Below are positions 47,389 to 58,507 of a stretch of DNA of 64,000 nucleotides, piece after piece (within the stretch, counting starts at the first letter, position 1; each line of letters starts with the position of its first letter). The notes beneath the pieces are model-generated. The model did no database searches. It was not told the origin of the DNA and worked only from the letters and a program-made list of their open reading frames with translations. The stretch is from Hemileia vastatrix. Lineage: Eukaryota; Basidiomycota; Pucciniomycetes; Pucciniales; Zaghouaniaceae. The position numbers and the translations under genes are program-made. The stretch lies in NCBI GenBank assembly GCA_030280995.1, contig JASXTE010000036.1, forward strand, positions 124,001 to 188,000. The letters are read 5' to 3'.

Positions 47389-49586
47389 AATTCAAGTATA
47401 CAGGATAACATTTACCAGGTGTATTGTGTGCAACCTCTTGTAACCTTTGAGGGTTTGAGGATTTGAAGCAAGTAAATGCTTGTTAGAGAGAGAGAAAGAA
47501 GGAGAATAAATAGAATAGAAGAAGAAAGAACTTGCTTCAGTGTAAACTTATGGCAGCTGGTGAGTTGTTCATCATTCTCGCTCTTCAAACCTTTTTGGCT
47601 GGGCCAACATGGTTTCAACTCCGCCTCATTTTTCAGAGCAACGAGGACCAGGTCACGATTTGGTGTGTGAGTCAAGTCCTATCTTCATCCTCGGCCAAAA
47701 TCACAGGTGAAGAGAGCAGAGTACTTTTCCTCTTTTCCTCTTTTCTTCTTCTTTTCTTCTTCTCTTTGTCCATTAAATCCTATACCATTGAAATAAGCAA
47801 AGCAACGTCCGCCATTTAACTTTGGGTGTTTCACCTGCAAGTTCTGTATTAATTTTTTCTCTCAGCCATCGGGCAAAACTGACCGTCTTGTGCGTCAGAA
47901 TGTACTTGAATCAGTTGTATCAAATGATTCTCGCCCAGGTAAATCAATCCTCCTCAAGTCGTCTTTGCTTGATGGTGACGCATCACGAATGATAATTCAT
48001 CACTGGTTAAATTTTTATTTAATCATTTTTCACCACATTTACAAGTTATTACTTTTACCCGCACTTTTGTACCCTTTATCTGTACACTTTGTTCATTTTG
48101 TTTGATTTGTTTGATTTGTTTGAAGATCGCCTTTTCAATCGCACATGAAGTTGAGTTGAGGCGTCTGCATGAAAGTTACTCGAGTGATGATTAAATCAAT
48201 TGACGGACTGAGTAAATCTTTTTGTCTGTTTTTATTATCATGCCAGACATTAGACAAATGGTACATTCATTTAATGATCACTCGGCCATTGACAGTGGGC
48301 TCAACTGTGACGGAGAAAATTGATTCTCTCGTAAACAAAGTCTCTTTCTGTCTTTCTGTATTTTTTTCTCTTTTTCTCTTTTTGCCTTTTTCTCTTTCTC
48401 TTCAATTGAGGTGATGAAGTCAGGCAGACCTTTTCAAGTGCAACAAATGGCTTGTACTTTAATGATACAGGAAATGATGGTACTTAGTCCTCTTGACTCC
48501 CCTGACTGTCATTGTGAATGCTCAAACCTTCAGCGATAAGTGTACAACAGGCACTAACTTGTCACTTGTGCCTGTCAGTAAGTGTAAAACATCCACAGTA
48601 AACTTCTTTCAAGCACATTATGTATCAACAGACTAAATATTTGCCTCTCTTCCTATGGGAAGTGAGGTATTGTTGTATCTGTTTTTTCTTTCTTTCTCCG
48701 AATCTGTCCCCACACAAAAAAAGAACCTTTAAATTGACACACAAAAAACCATCTTACTGTGAGATTTTCATTGATGACATCCGCTTGAAATGCGTAAATC
48801 AATTTAATCGACTCAACAGAACATGAATTTCTCTTTGAAAATTCACCATGATGTATTTTCAATCGAGTGTGATCCTGTGAACAGAAAGATTATCCTCAAG
48901 CGAGTGACTAATGACACCGAGTAGAAAGCATCAGATGAAAAAATAAAAAAGTACCCAGAACATTATCAGCATTTGAAAAAAGAATAAAAGTGAATGATAA
49001 TGAGATGAAGTTAAGTGTATTCATATTTTTTTCAAATTCATTTGGTCGATGATTCTTAAGATGTCTGAATTTCACGGCAGACATGATGCTTTGGTAAAAT
49101 CGTTCAAGTTTATTTTTTCATTTTTATTTGTTCAGGAAAAACAGACTACTCAAAAGCACTGGTAAAGGTGGTGAGATGATTTAAAAGTTGCAAAGTTCAT
49201 TGTTTTGTGGAATGGTAATTTTAAACCCTGTCATTTAGGGTGATTTGGTGGGATATCCACTTAATACTGAGGAGAAAGCGCGATGAAAGGCCAAAATTTG
49301 ATGCGGCCAAAATATGACGATGCCATTTGCGGCTTGAAACAAATGCACGAATTGTGACCATGGATGACCCCTGAAAGTGACTTGCAAGTCAATAATCAAA
49401 AGGAGAAAAAGTTTTGCTCCTTCCAATGTAGTCACTTTGTAGTTTTTGTATTTTGTAGTTTGCAGTTTGACTGACTCTCTCGGCAGGTGATTAAATTTTA
49501 GTGGCCATTTTGTTCAGTTATTAAAACAAGTCGAGTCAATTTGGCAAAATGTAGAAAGAGCAATTGGATGTTACTTAATATGTTAC

Positions 49587-49609
49587 CCAAGTTAATATAA
49601 TTAACTTGG
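49587..49609. repeat. Perfect palindrome, 10-bp arms, 3-nt centre
   Basis: CCAAGTTAAT, ATA, ATTAACTTGG. Five bases before the next palindrome. Confidence 0.95.
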
Positions 49610-49614
49610 TGCCA

Positions 49615-49630
49615 GTGATCTTGAGATCAC
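49615..49630. repeat. Perfect palindrome, 7-bp arms, 2-nt centre
   Basis: GTGATCT, TG, AGATCAC. It sits between the 23-bp palindrome and a 9-bp array. Confidence 0.95.
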
Positions 49631-49635
49631 GGCAA

Positions 49636-49662
49636 ATTCAACTTATTCAACTTATCCAACTT
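49636..49662. repeat. 9-bp tandem array, unit ATTCAACTT
   Basis: Three units, the last with one change. Confidence 0.9.
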
Positions 49663-49976
49663 AACATATCGCCCGAAGCAAGGACACCAGAAGCATTCAA
49701 AGTGGCAATCATCTTCTCCATCGTTTCTTTCCTTGTGATGGAAATGATTGCCATCAATGATATTCCCCTCTTTTCTCTTTCTTCTTTCTCTGTTATCCTC
49801 TTCTTTCTCTAGTTCATTTCAAGCTCTCAGTTTAATTCGACAGTCGCACTTGACGCTGACGGACTGATCGATTGAAATGGTAATTCAAAACTCAAAAGTC
49901 AGTTGAATATAAAAAAGGGACAAAGTAAACGATTTCCCTCGGAACAAGGAGTAGTCAAGTTGGCAATTTCAATTGC

Positions 49977-49992
49977 AATTGTAATTACAATT
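49977..49992. repeat. Perfect 16-bp palindrome AATTGTAATTACAATT
   Basis: Fully self-complementary, with a TAAT-ATTA core of the kind homeodomains bind. That role is inference. Confidence 0.9.
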
Positions 49993-51959
49993 CAACAACT
50001 TGAACAACAGCAAGAATAGAAACAACTAAAACAACTAATACAACTAAAAGAACAACAAGAACAACTACAACTACAACAACAACAAGTATCATCTTCAGGT
50101 GTATACACTGACTCATCAGTGGCACAAAGAACAAGATCAGGTTGCAGCCAAGAGCACGGGAGCAATTTGAGAGCCAGTCAAGCGACAGTGCAAAATGAAA
50201 AGTAAAAAGCTTTGAAGAAAAACAAGGAGAAGCTAAGTTAAAGCGAAGAAAGTAATATTGTGATTAAAACAACAACCAAGCTCTTTAAATAATAGTTTAA
50301 ATCGTCGAGTGTTGTTAATGAGTCAAGTTACAACAGTCATTGAGCTAAGGCATCAATCACTAAATAACTCTGTACTCTGCGGCAAACATTAAATTGACTA
50401 CTTGTGAAGTAATCCCATCAGAAAGAACCAATGAGGACACAGAGTACAAAAGTCCGAGTGAGGATGAAAAAAACACTCCTAAGTTAAATTATTAATTACA
50501 CATTACATCTCACCGAGGGCAAAAGATGAACATGAATTTAGTTGAAAAGCTGAATCATTAAAAGTCGTTAACAAAGAAAAGTTATCAAAGTAATGAGTTA
50601 AATAGAATCACTTAGAATTCCTGACAGAAATTTGGTAAAAGAGATTTCGGCAACAGTCAATTCGTCAAGTTGAAAAGTGGTGAAACACTCGAACAGTAAA
50701 AGAGTAAAACAGTTGAATGGCGAAATTGTAAAGTGGTGCAACAGTGAGAACAGTGAAAATGGTTAAAAAGTTAAAAAGGTTAAAATAGTGAGAACATTGA
50801 ACAGATACAACAAGTAAAGAGCGAATGAGCGAAGAGTCGAAGAGGGGATCAAAGACCCAAAAAGTGACTGATGGTCATGAAAAACAAATTAATCACATGA
50901 TATGCAAACTAAATGGCCACGGATTACCTAGAGGTAAGTGAACAAATTCGCTAATGGATATCCAAGTGTCCTATCGAGAAGGAGCGAATAAAAGAGAGAA
51001 GAAAAAAAGATAAAAGAGTGAAGACTGACAAGGATGCTTGAGAGGGAAGTTGGTTGTTGAAAAAGAAGGAGAAAAAGTATAAAAATGACATGTTTGGCCA
51101 ACCGAGCATCCAAAAATTCGGTTATACGGAAATCATGACAAGGTCAAGTTGTAAGAACAAACTGACCTTATCAAATATTAAAATGATGAAAAAGGTTAAA
51201 TACATATAAGTTAAAAATGAGTCACTCTCTTTATTTGTGTCTCTTTCTTTCTGTCTCTTCTTATCTATATTCACATAATATTAAGCGAGTTTAAATTACA
51301 TTCTTCAAGTATAATTGAGGATGTGACTGAACAACCGACAAAGTGCATTTTATTTCACACAAGTTCAAGTAGAACACTTGAGAGCTCATTTAGCCACGAA
51401 TGGACGATGAAAATGGTAATCGGTGAGTCATTGAAATAACATTGAGCATACGTGATCAATTAAATTGAACTCCATGTAAATTCAAGAGGCAAAGAAAGGT
51501 AAACGAAAAGTAAGATCTATAAAAGAGTCTCACAAGGTAACAAAGTGTCTTTGAAAAGAGTCAAATTGACTATTGATAGGGAATTCAAATGCATAACTAC
51601 AAACTTTGGAATTCACAATGTGCAATTTGCAATTAGCAATTATGCAGACAATTGGTTCTGCCATCCGACTAACAAGAAACGAATAAAAAGAAAAGCAGAC
51701 AATTGCTTCGGCGAGAAAAAACACTCTGACCACTTGACTATGCAATTGCATGAAAGATGAAATGAGATGTGTCTAAAGTAAAAAATAAAAAAATGGATAC
51801 CTAATGACCATCATTTGACTATTCACAATTTAAATGCAAGGTTGAGTACATCATGAAATTTTGGTTGTTGCTTCACAAGTGATCACAATCACTGCATTCA
51901 TGCTAAGTTGGTCATTTGCATGGACATGCCTTGATAGAGGATTATTGCCAACGCAGAGA

Positions 51960-52013
51960 GAACAGTCTGAACAGTCTGAACAGATTCAACAGATTCAACA
52001 GACTCAACAGACA
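51960..52013. repeat. 9-bp tandem array, unit GAACAGTCT drifting to CAACAGACT
   Basis: Six units with stepwise single-base changes along the array. Confidence 0.95.
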
Positions 52014-52190
52014 CAACATACATGGAATCGGCAAATGGTAAGATGCCCGACTCTTCAAAGGTAGACTGACAAAAGGGAGAAAAAAGGAAAATAGGAAAAA
52101 TAAAAAGCCTTAAAGATGAGAAGGATGGATCAGTGCATCTTTCTTCATCGTCCCATCGTTGTTAAATCACGTGCATCAGGAGCCAAGGAA

Positions 52191-52244
52191 GATGAGGTGG
52201 ATGAGGTGGTTCAGGTGGTTCAGGTGGTTCAGGTGGACCAGGTA
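52191..52244. repeat. 9-bp tandem array, units GATGAGGTG and GTTCAGGTG
   Basis: Two units of the first type, three of the second, then one variant. Confidence 0.95.
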
Positions 52245-53079
52245 CTTGCCTCCTCTTAATGGCCATCTCATTTGACTCATATCAATGTCCAAAAATCGTT
52301 TTGAATGTCTAAACCTTGTAATATTTGACTGTATGCAAAACGAGTCACAACAAGTCATACAGTGTATCCAAATGGCGGTGTGAATGTCTGGCCCATTTAA
52401 CTTGGCCCTTTTCACTTTAATGTTGAGTTGAGCAGTGTTTTGTCTCCTTCTTCTTCATGTCCATTGCAACTTTACAAGAAGAAAATTTTAAAATAATAAT
52501 TTACATACAGTCGTTGAGGTAAAAAAAGAGGCTTGACTAACACATTACCACAAGTTAGTCTGTTGTATCGTTGAGGGCTTGAAAGTGCTCAACATTCAGC
52601 AGTCAGCATTGAACATTCAACATTTACCATTTACCATTGACCATCGACCATTGAACATTCAACTTGTCCACTTGAGAACAATTTGGTGATATTTAGTTGT
52701 ACCTTTGCAGGGCCGCAAGGAACAAAATACAATTGTAATGTAGAGTGTCTTCCTGGTGATTGCAGATGCAGCACAGACAAAAAGGGCAAAAAATGGTCCA
52801 AGACACAGCAATTGACTGTTGACTGTGTGACTGTTGATGATGATGATGACCAGGTGATTGGTAAGTTTGACTGGAAGAAGTCTGTCTTTCTCCAATTGCA
52901 TTCACTTGCATTGGCTTTCATTCTCCTGTGTAAACCAGCAAATCGGCCAAAAGGAAGGGCGTAATGAGGGACTCTATATGCCACTTTTACCCTAAACCCC
53001 GGTTAATGGTCGCAATTAGGATATTTTTTAGACTTTTTAGACTTCTTCCCACTCTTTCTCTTGTTCTTTGAGTTCTTTT

Positions 53080-53215
53080 AGTTCTTTCTCTTGTTCTTCC
53101 CTCTTTACTTTCTTTTTACTCTAAACTCTGTCTCTTTTTACTCTTGTTACTCTTTTCCTCTTTTTTTTTCTTTCTTCTTTTCTTCTTCTTTCCTTCTTCT
53201 TCCTTTCGTCGGCAA
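53080..53215. repeat. Polypyrimidine tract (about 135 nt)
   Basis: C/T-rich on the plus strand with few purines. It produces spurious Phe/Ser/Leu open frames. Confidence 0.8.
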
Positions 53216-53602
53216 AACGGTCAACATGATGACTCTTCAAAGTCACTCAAATCACTTGACTTTGCAACTTTGCAACTTTGGACCAGTTTAACTGACGCCG
53301 GTCAAAAGGTTAGGCCAGCCGCCATGGACGCCGACGCCGACAAATGACCTTTAAACTTTTTTTTTAAAAATAATTTTGTACAAATTGACAATGCCAAACT
53401 CGCCCAAACTCACCCAAAATGTAGACTTGTTTGAGCTAAATTAACTCAAAAGTACCACCATTGTCATTGGTGGAAGGATATTTTGTTTTTCCCTTTGTTG
53501 CCACTTGATTCACAAAAGACTCACACAAATTTGGTTAACGTGCCCTCAGGACCTATTATTAACACTTTGTTTGTGTGGCCAAGTGAATAAATGTCCATGT
53601 CT

Positions 53603-53630
53603 GAGTTTGTGAGTTTGTGAGTTTGTGAGT
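53603..53630. repeat. 8-bp tandem array, unit GAGTTTGT
   Basis: Three perfect units and a partial fourth. Confidence 0.9.
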
Positions 53631-55318
53631 TGTCTTTCTTCTTTCATTCTTCTTTCATTCTTCTTCCTTGTCGTATTTTCTTTATGTTATTTCTTTTTCT
53701 CCATTTTATTTTCTCCTTTTTATCTTTTCGTCTTCCTTTCACTTTGACTGTTAATACAACTGCTGACTCTCTGACTCTCATTCTCGTCTCCCTGTCAAGT
53801 GTGTGTTCTTAATTGATCACCTGTCTGTCCGATTTAATGTTTCCGTTTTAACACAAAACACTCAAGTAAATCAGCACTATTAACATCTTTTCAGCGCAAA
53901 TGATGTCAGTTTTGACTTTTTCTTCAACTTTTCTTCTTTCCTAGCTCATGTACTCACTTATGAAACTTGTTTGAGTATTCAGCGTCAACAAGGTTACCAT
54001 TTCTTTCTGTTGCTTTTTAATTTTACTTTTACATTTTTTTCATTGCTGATCTAAATTCTAATGGTCTTTTTAATCACATTTAATTGCCGGATGAAATTAA
54101 TTATATACTCGTTTTATATGACATTGATTTCATCATTTTTATTTTTTTTCCTTTAACTTCTTCAATTGCTCATTGATCGAATGACGGACAAAACGATGAA
54201 AGAAGAAGATCAAAAGCATTTGAAACATTTGTGAACCATTCAAAAGATTGAAGAGACAAACTAATGTTTCATCAATTTACCTGACGGCCTAATCACATGT
54301 CAAATGAGTGGTCCTATTTAAATGACCAGCAGATAGACATTGAAAAACATGTACGTACTTACCATGAGAGTGGATAATCAATCCAGTTATGCTGTACAAT
54401 TAATTACATCAAATGGAACGATTAGTTTCATCGAGCTATTCGAAAAGCTATTCGTTCGATTTGAATGGCTTGTGACATGCAGGTAACAATGTGTCTAAGG
54501 TCGGATTGAGATCATCTTGAGAAAAAGTGACTAATGATTGATTTGATTAAATCAAATTGCAGCAGCAGCAGCGTATCTCCATCTCTTCTCTTTCAGGTCG
54601 TTTCATTTAACTTGTCTTTTTTAAATTGATGTAACTTAATGACTGAATTACACTAGTAGGTTGTTTCATGTGAACGAGGATAAATGTTTTTCCAATGAAA
54701 TGTTTAAATAGTAAGTCGAGTAAATGATAAGTGTGCAAGTCGACTTCCAAGATGATCCAGTAAAATGTCAAAGAGTTGGTCAAGGTAGTTTAAAATTAGT
54801 TTAAAATTTGCAGATGAAAGGCAATTCAGGTGAATTCAAAAAGATTTACCCTGACTCATTTGACTGTATTTTGTCATTTTGCCGTTTTGTTATTTTCAAT
54901 GAGAATTAATGAATGTTGAGTGTACAAGGTATCAATTTGATTGAATAAATGACTTGGTGGTTCGTGTTAATGAATTTGCCTGTTATACTTGACAAAGATA
55001 GAAGATACAGATGAAAAGGATGCAGGATGATGTTGTACAGTCGACTGGAATAAAAGTTGACTACTGTATGTTCGATAAAAGTGTGAAATGAGCACTTAAG
55101 CAAATTGAGTGGCATAAGAGTAAGTAATCTAATTACTGATGGATTTTTATTGTTGGCAAAAGCCAGTGCCTGTTTCACTTAGTGAATGTCCAAGTTTATC
55201 TTTGACCATGTCCTGCTCTTGCGGGCGAGAGAGGAGTGACGCTAATTGTGACTAATATTGGCCAAGTCAAACAGATGGTTCGCTGGTGGTTCAACCTTTG
55301 AGCAAGTTCACCAATTCG

Positions 55319-55350
55319 CCATTTCACCATTTCACCATTTCACCATTTCA
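55319..55350. repeat. 8-bp tandem array, unit CCATTTCA
   Basis: Four perfect units. Confidence 0.95.
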
Positions 55351-56949
55351 CCATAACAGGGCCACTTGAGCTCAGTTCTAGAGTCAAGTAAATTCAATGT
55401 TCCTCGAGTACGGACTCATTTAACCACTCGGGACTCATTAAATGTCCCCGAATGTTGTTTCCTCTCTTCTTTCCTTGTCTCTGTTTCTTTTTGCCTTTTT
55501 GCCTTTGCCTTTACTCGTGCCTTTTTCTCCGTTTCCTCTCTCCGCTCTTCGCCCATTTTATGTAGTGAGTCACATGAGTGTCTCGTGTCAACGCCACTTT
55601 GGTCCTTCCGAAAACACACTCGCCCAAACTCAAACGAAAACACTTGGTGTCAAGGTTGACCGGTCATTCATCGCAACTCCAAGTGCAAAAGTTAACTTTG
55701 ACTGCCAGGTGCGGTCACGCCGTTTTATTTGATAAGTGAACTAACTGTCGATTACTTTTTCCTGACCGGATTACTCTTACAAAATGTACTCATGGTACTT
55801 TTTTTCAAGGTAATGTCAACAGACAAGAATAAAGCAAAAGGGCAAAAATTAAAGGGTATTGAAATTATTTAGTAGGTAAAAATGGTCATAATGACGATGA
55901 TTTGGTGTAATTTATCAAATTGACTGATACGTGAGTAATATTGGAAGCACAAGGGGAGAAAGATTGAACGTAAAGGACAAGTAGTATAAGGAGAGAATTC
56001 AATTGCAAGTGAGAAGCAAATGGGAAGAAAGAGAAAGAGAAAGGAAGGAGAAGAGAAAAAAAAATAACAAAATAAAGAGACAAAGAGAAGAGAAATAAAG
56101 TAAAACATCCGGCGAATTGGTGAGGGCAATATTATTTGAGTGTTCGGTCGTAATGTTGATGACAACTGGCCAGTGAGTTCAATTTTCTTATTTGATATAA
56201 ACAAACTGAGAGGCAAAATTGAGGGGAAAGGTGAAAGTGAAACTTGTTTTGAGTAAGATTTGAGTGAGCGTGTAATAAACATGAACATCCCGTGAATGCA
56301 TGAATCCATGAATCCATGAATTGCACACTAAGGTTGCACAATTGGGCTTTGTTGCTTTTGTTGGCTTCGTAGGCCGTTTCTTATTGAATTATATAGGAGG
56401 AGCGCTTTTGCCAGTTACAGATGTGCCAAATCAAGTACTCTAGAACTCGAAATGACCTGTAGTGAAGTAAAGTGTGAGGCAGTCTAAGCGACCAGCAGAC
56501 AATTGAGTCTAAGTTGCCCAGTATCCCGCTATCCTACCATCCAGGTCAGGTAAATCATCAGCACAAGAAAGATGACTCAGGCAACAGTCATTGCAGTTGT
56601 TACCAAAAACAATTTGGAGGTGAGTACTCACATTCGGACTTAACTCAATAAGAGAAAACGTCGAGTTCTTCATCTCAACTGATTCTATCTTTTTTTCTCT
56701 CTCCTCTCTCTCTCTCTTCATCTCGCTTTCTTCCACCCTGTCTTGCGTCCAGATGGGGCAGATGAAGATGAAGGTTCAGGTGAAGAGTAACCAAATCAAC
56801 CAGCCAAGTGTATCTTTGTGCGCTTTTTTCCTGATTTGCCTTTTCTTGTTTCCTTTTATCTTCTTCTTCTGTCCGAGTCTTTGTTTCTTCATGTCTTTTA
56901 ACTGACACAAAGAGCAGCAAGGAAAGAAAGAAAAGAAAGAAACACACTG

Positions 56950-56989
56950 CATCTTCTCATCTTCTCATCCTCTCATCTTCTCATCTTCC
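56950..56989. repeat. 8-bp tandem array, unit CATCTTCT
   Basis: Five units, two with one change. Confidence 0.9.
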
Positions 56990-57968
56990 TTGAGTTTATT
57001 TTGTTCAATCATTCATGCATTCACTTGAATAAGACACTATGTGACTTGTTCACCATGTTTACCACCATCTTGTTCAACCTAAATCGTGCGTGACGAGTAC
57101 ATCCTGCATCGGTGCCAATTAACCGTCCAATGAGGAGAGCAGGATGAAGAGAGGCAGAGAGAAGTAGAAAGAGAAAAGAAAGAAGAGAGAGAGAGAGAGA
57201 GACAAGAGAGCAAAAAGAGAAAGAGAAAGAGAACAAGAGACACTCAAGTTGCCTTGGATCAAGTGTTCAACTACCGCTGGTTCTATTAGGCGGGCCAAAT
57301 CGAGCAATAAACCGAAATGGGCACCAAGTGATGAAGGTAATGACTGGTGATGCTGTTGGTCCTCATGCAGACTGGGAGGATAGAAGAGTGCAAGTGTGTA
57401 AGAGTCAACAGTATAGAAGAAACATTCAGATGAATTTTCTTACCCTCTTTTCCTTCTTTTGCCTCTTTTGCCTCTTTTGCAGTTGAACTGTTTGCCTTTT
57501 TGCCCCTTTGCTTGAGTTCCCCTTCAAGTAACACAATTAGGGTGAGAAGAGAGCGAAGACTCGTACTTTCATCTGCAAATCTACCCCATGACCTAAAGCT
57601 ATTAGAGAATAATTCGGACTTTAATTTGACCAATGGCAAGTGTTTACTCGATTCCTGGTAATTAATTACCCCTAAATTCATGCTGTTGAATGTTAAATGT
57701 TAAATGTTACTCAATTGCTACCAATGCAAAGATCGACTTTGAAAGGTACATCAAGTACAACATTATTGAGTCATTAATTACAAATGACATGAATTAAAGC
57801 CTAGCAAACTCGAGGTTGAAAAAGAAGAAATGATATTAAAACGAAAAGCATAAAAAGTGTTTCAAAATGTATGTTGAAGACAAGTTAGAACTTGTAAGAG
57901 GATAAAAGGATGTTGGTGATGTGAAGAGTTAGGGGTAAAGAGCAAGGACCAAGGATGTAGGAAAGTTA

Positions 57969-58016
57969 GAATGTAAGGATGTAAGAATGTAAGGATGAAA
58001 GGATGAAAGGATAAAA
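57969..58016. repeat. 8-bp tandem array, unit GGATGTAA drifting to GGATAAAA
   Basis: Six units with gradual drift. Confidence 0.9.
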
Positions 58017-58475
58017 GGGCCAAAGATAGTGAAATAACGTTAAAGTTGTCTTTGAAGGAAAACAAGTTAACTTGTTAAGTCAAGTCATCAAGTGAACCAC
58101 TGAGAACATTTCAATGTGCGTGTTGTACTGTGTCAGTGTAATACGGACCAGCACAAAGAGATAAAGAATATTTCCATGGTCGGGTGGTTGTTGTATTAGT
58201 TGAGACTTTCAGAGGTATCCACTGGTAAAAGAATTAATTATTCATCAAGTGAAGCAAGTGTAATTCGTTTAAAGATGCAACTACCACTCAGTCGAGTAAA
58301 GGTCTTTTCTCTCTCTTTCTTTCTCATTGAGAAGATAGTTGTGAGAGACTCCTAATTCCTCTCAAGAAAAGTGGCAATAAATCACCCATCAAATATTCAA
58401 GTACTCAAGACAATTTTTTACCAGTTGAATAAAGTTCCTGTACATGGTGAATGTGGTCCAATGAGTCAACATCAA

Positions 58476-58507
58476 AGCATTATAGCATCATAGCTTCATA
58501 GCATCAC
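58476..58507. repeat. 8-bp tandem array, unit AGCATCAT
   Basis: Four units, three of them with one or two changes. Confidence 0.85.

Noticed and set aside
57286..57681. Minus-strand 131-codon ATG frame with a GAGG|GTAAGA donor inside
   Set aside because: Composition is fairly protein-like but I recognise nothing and find no partner exon; it could be chance. Worth an RNA check.
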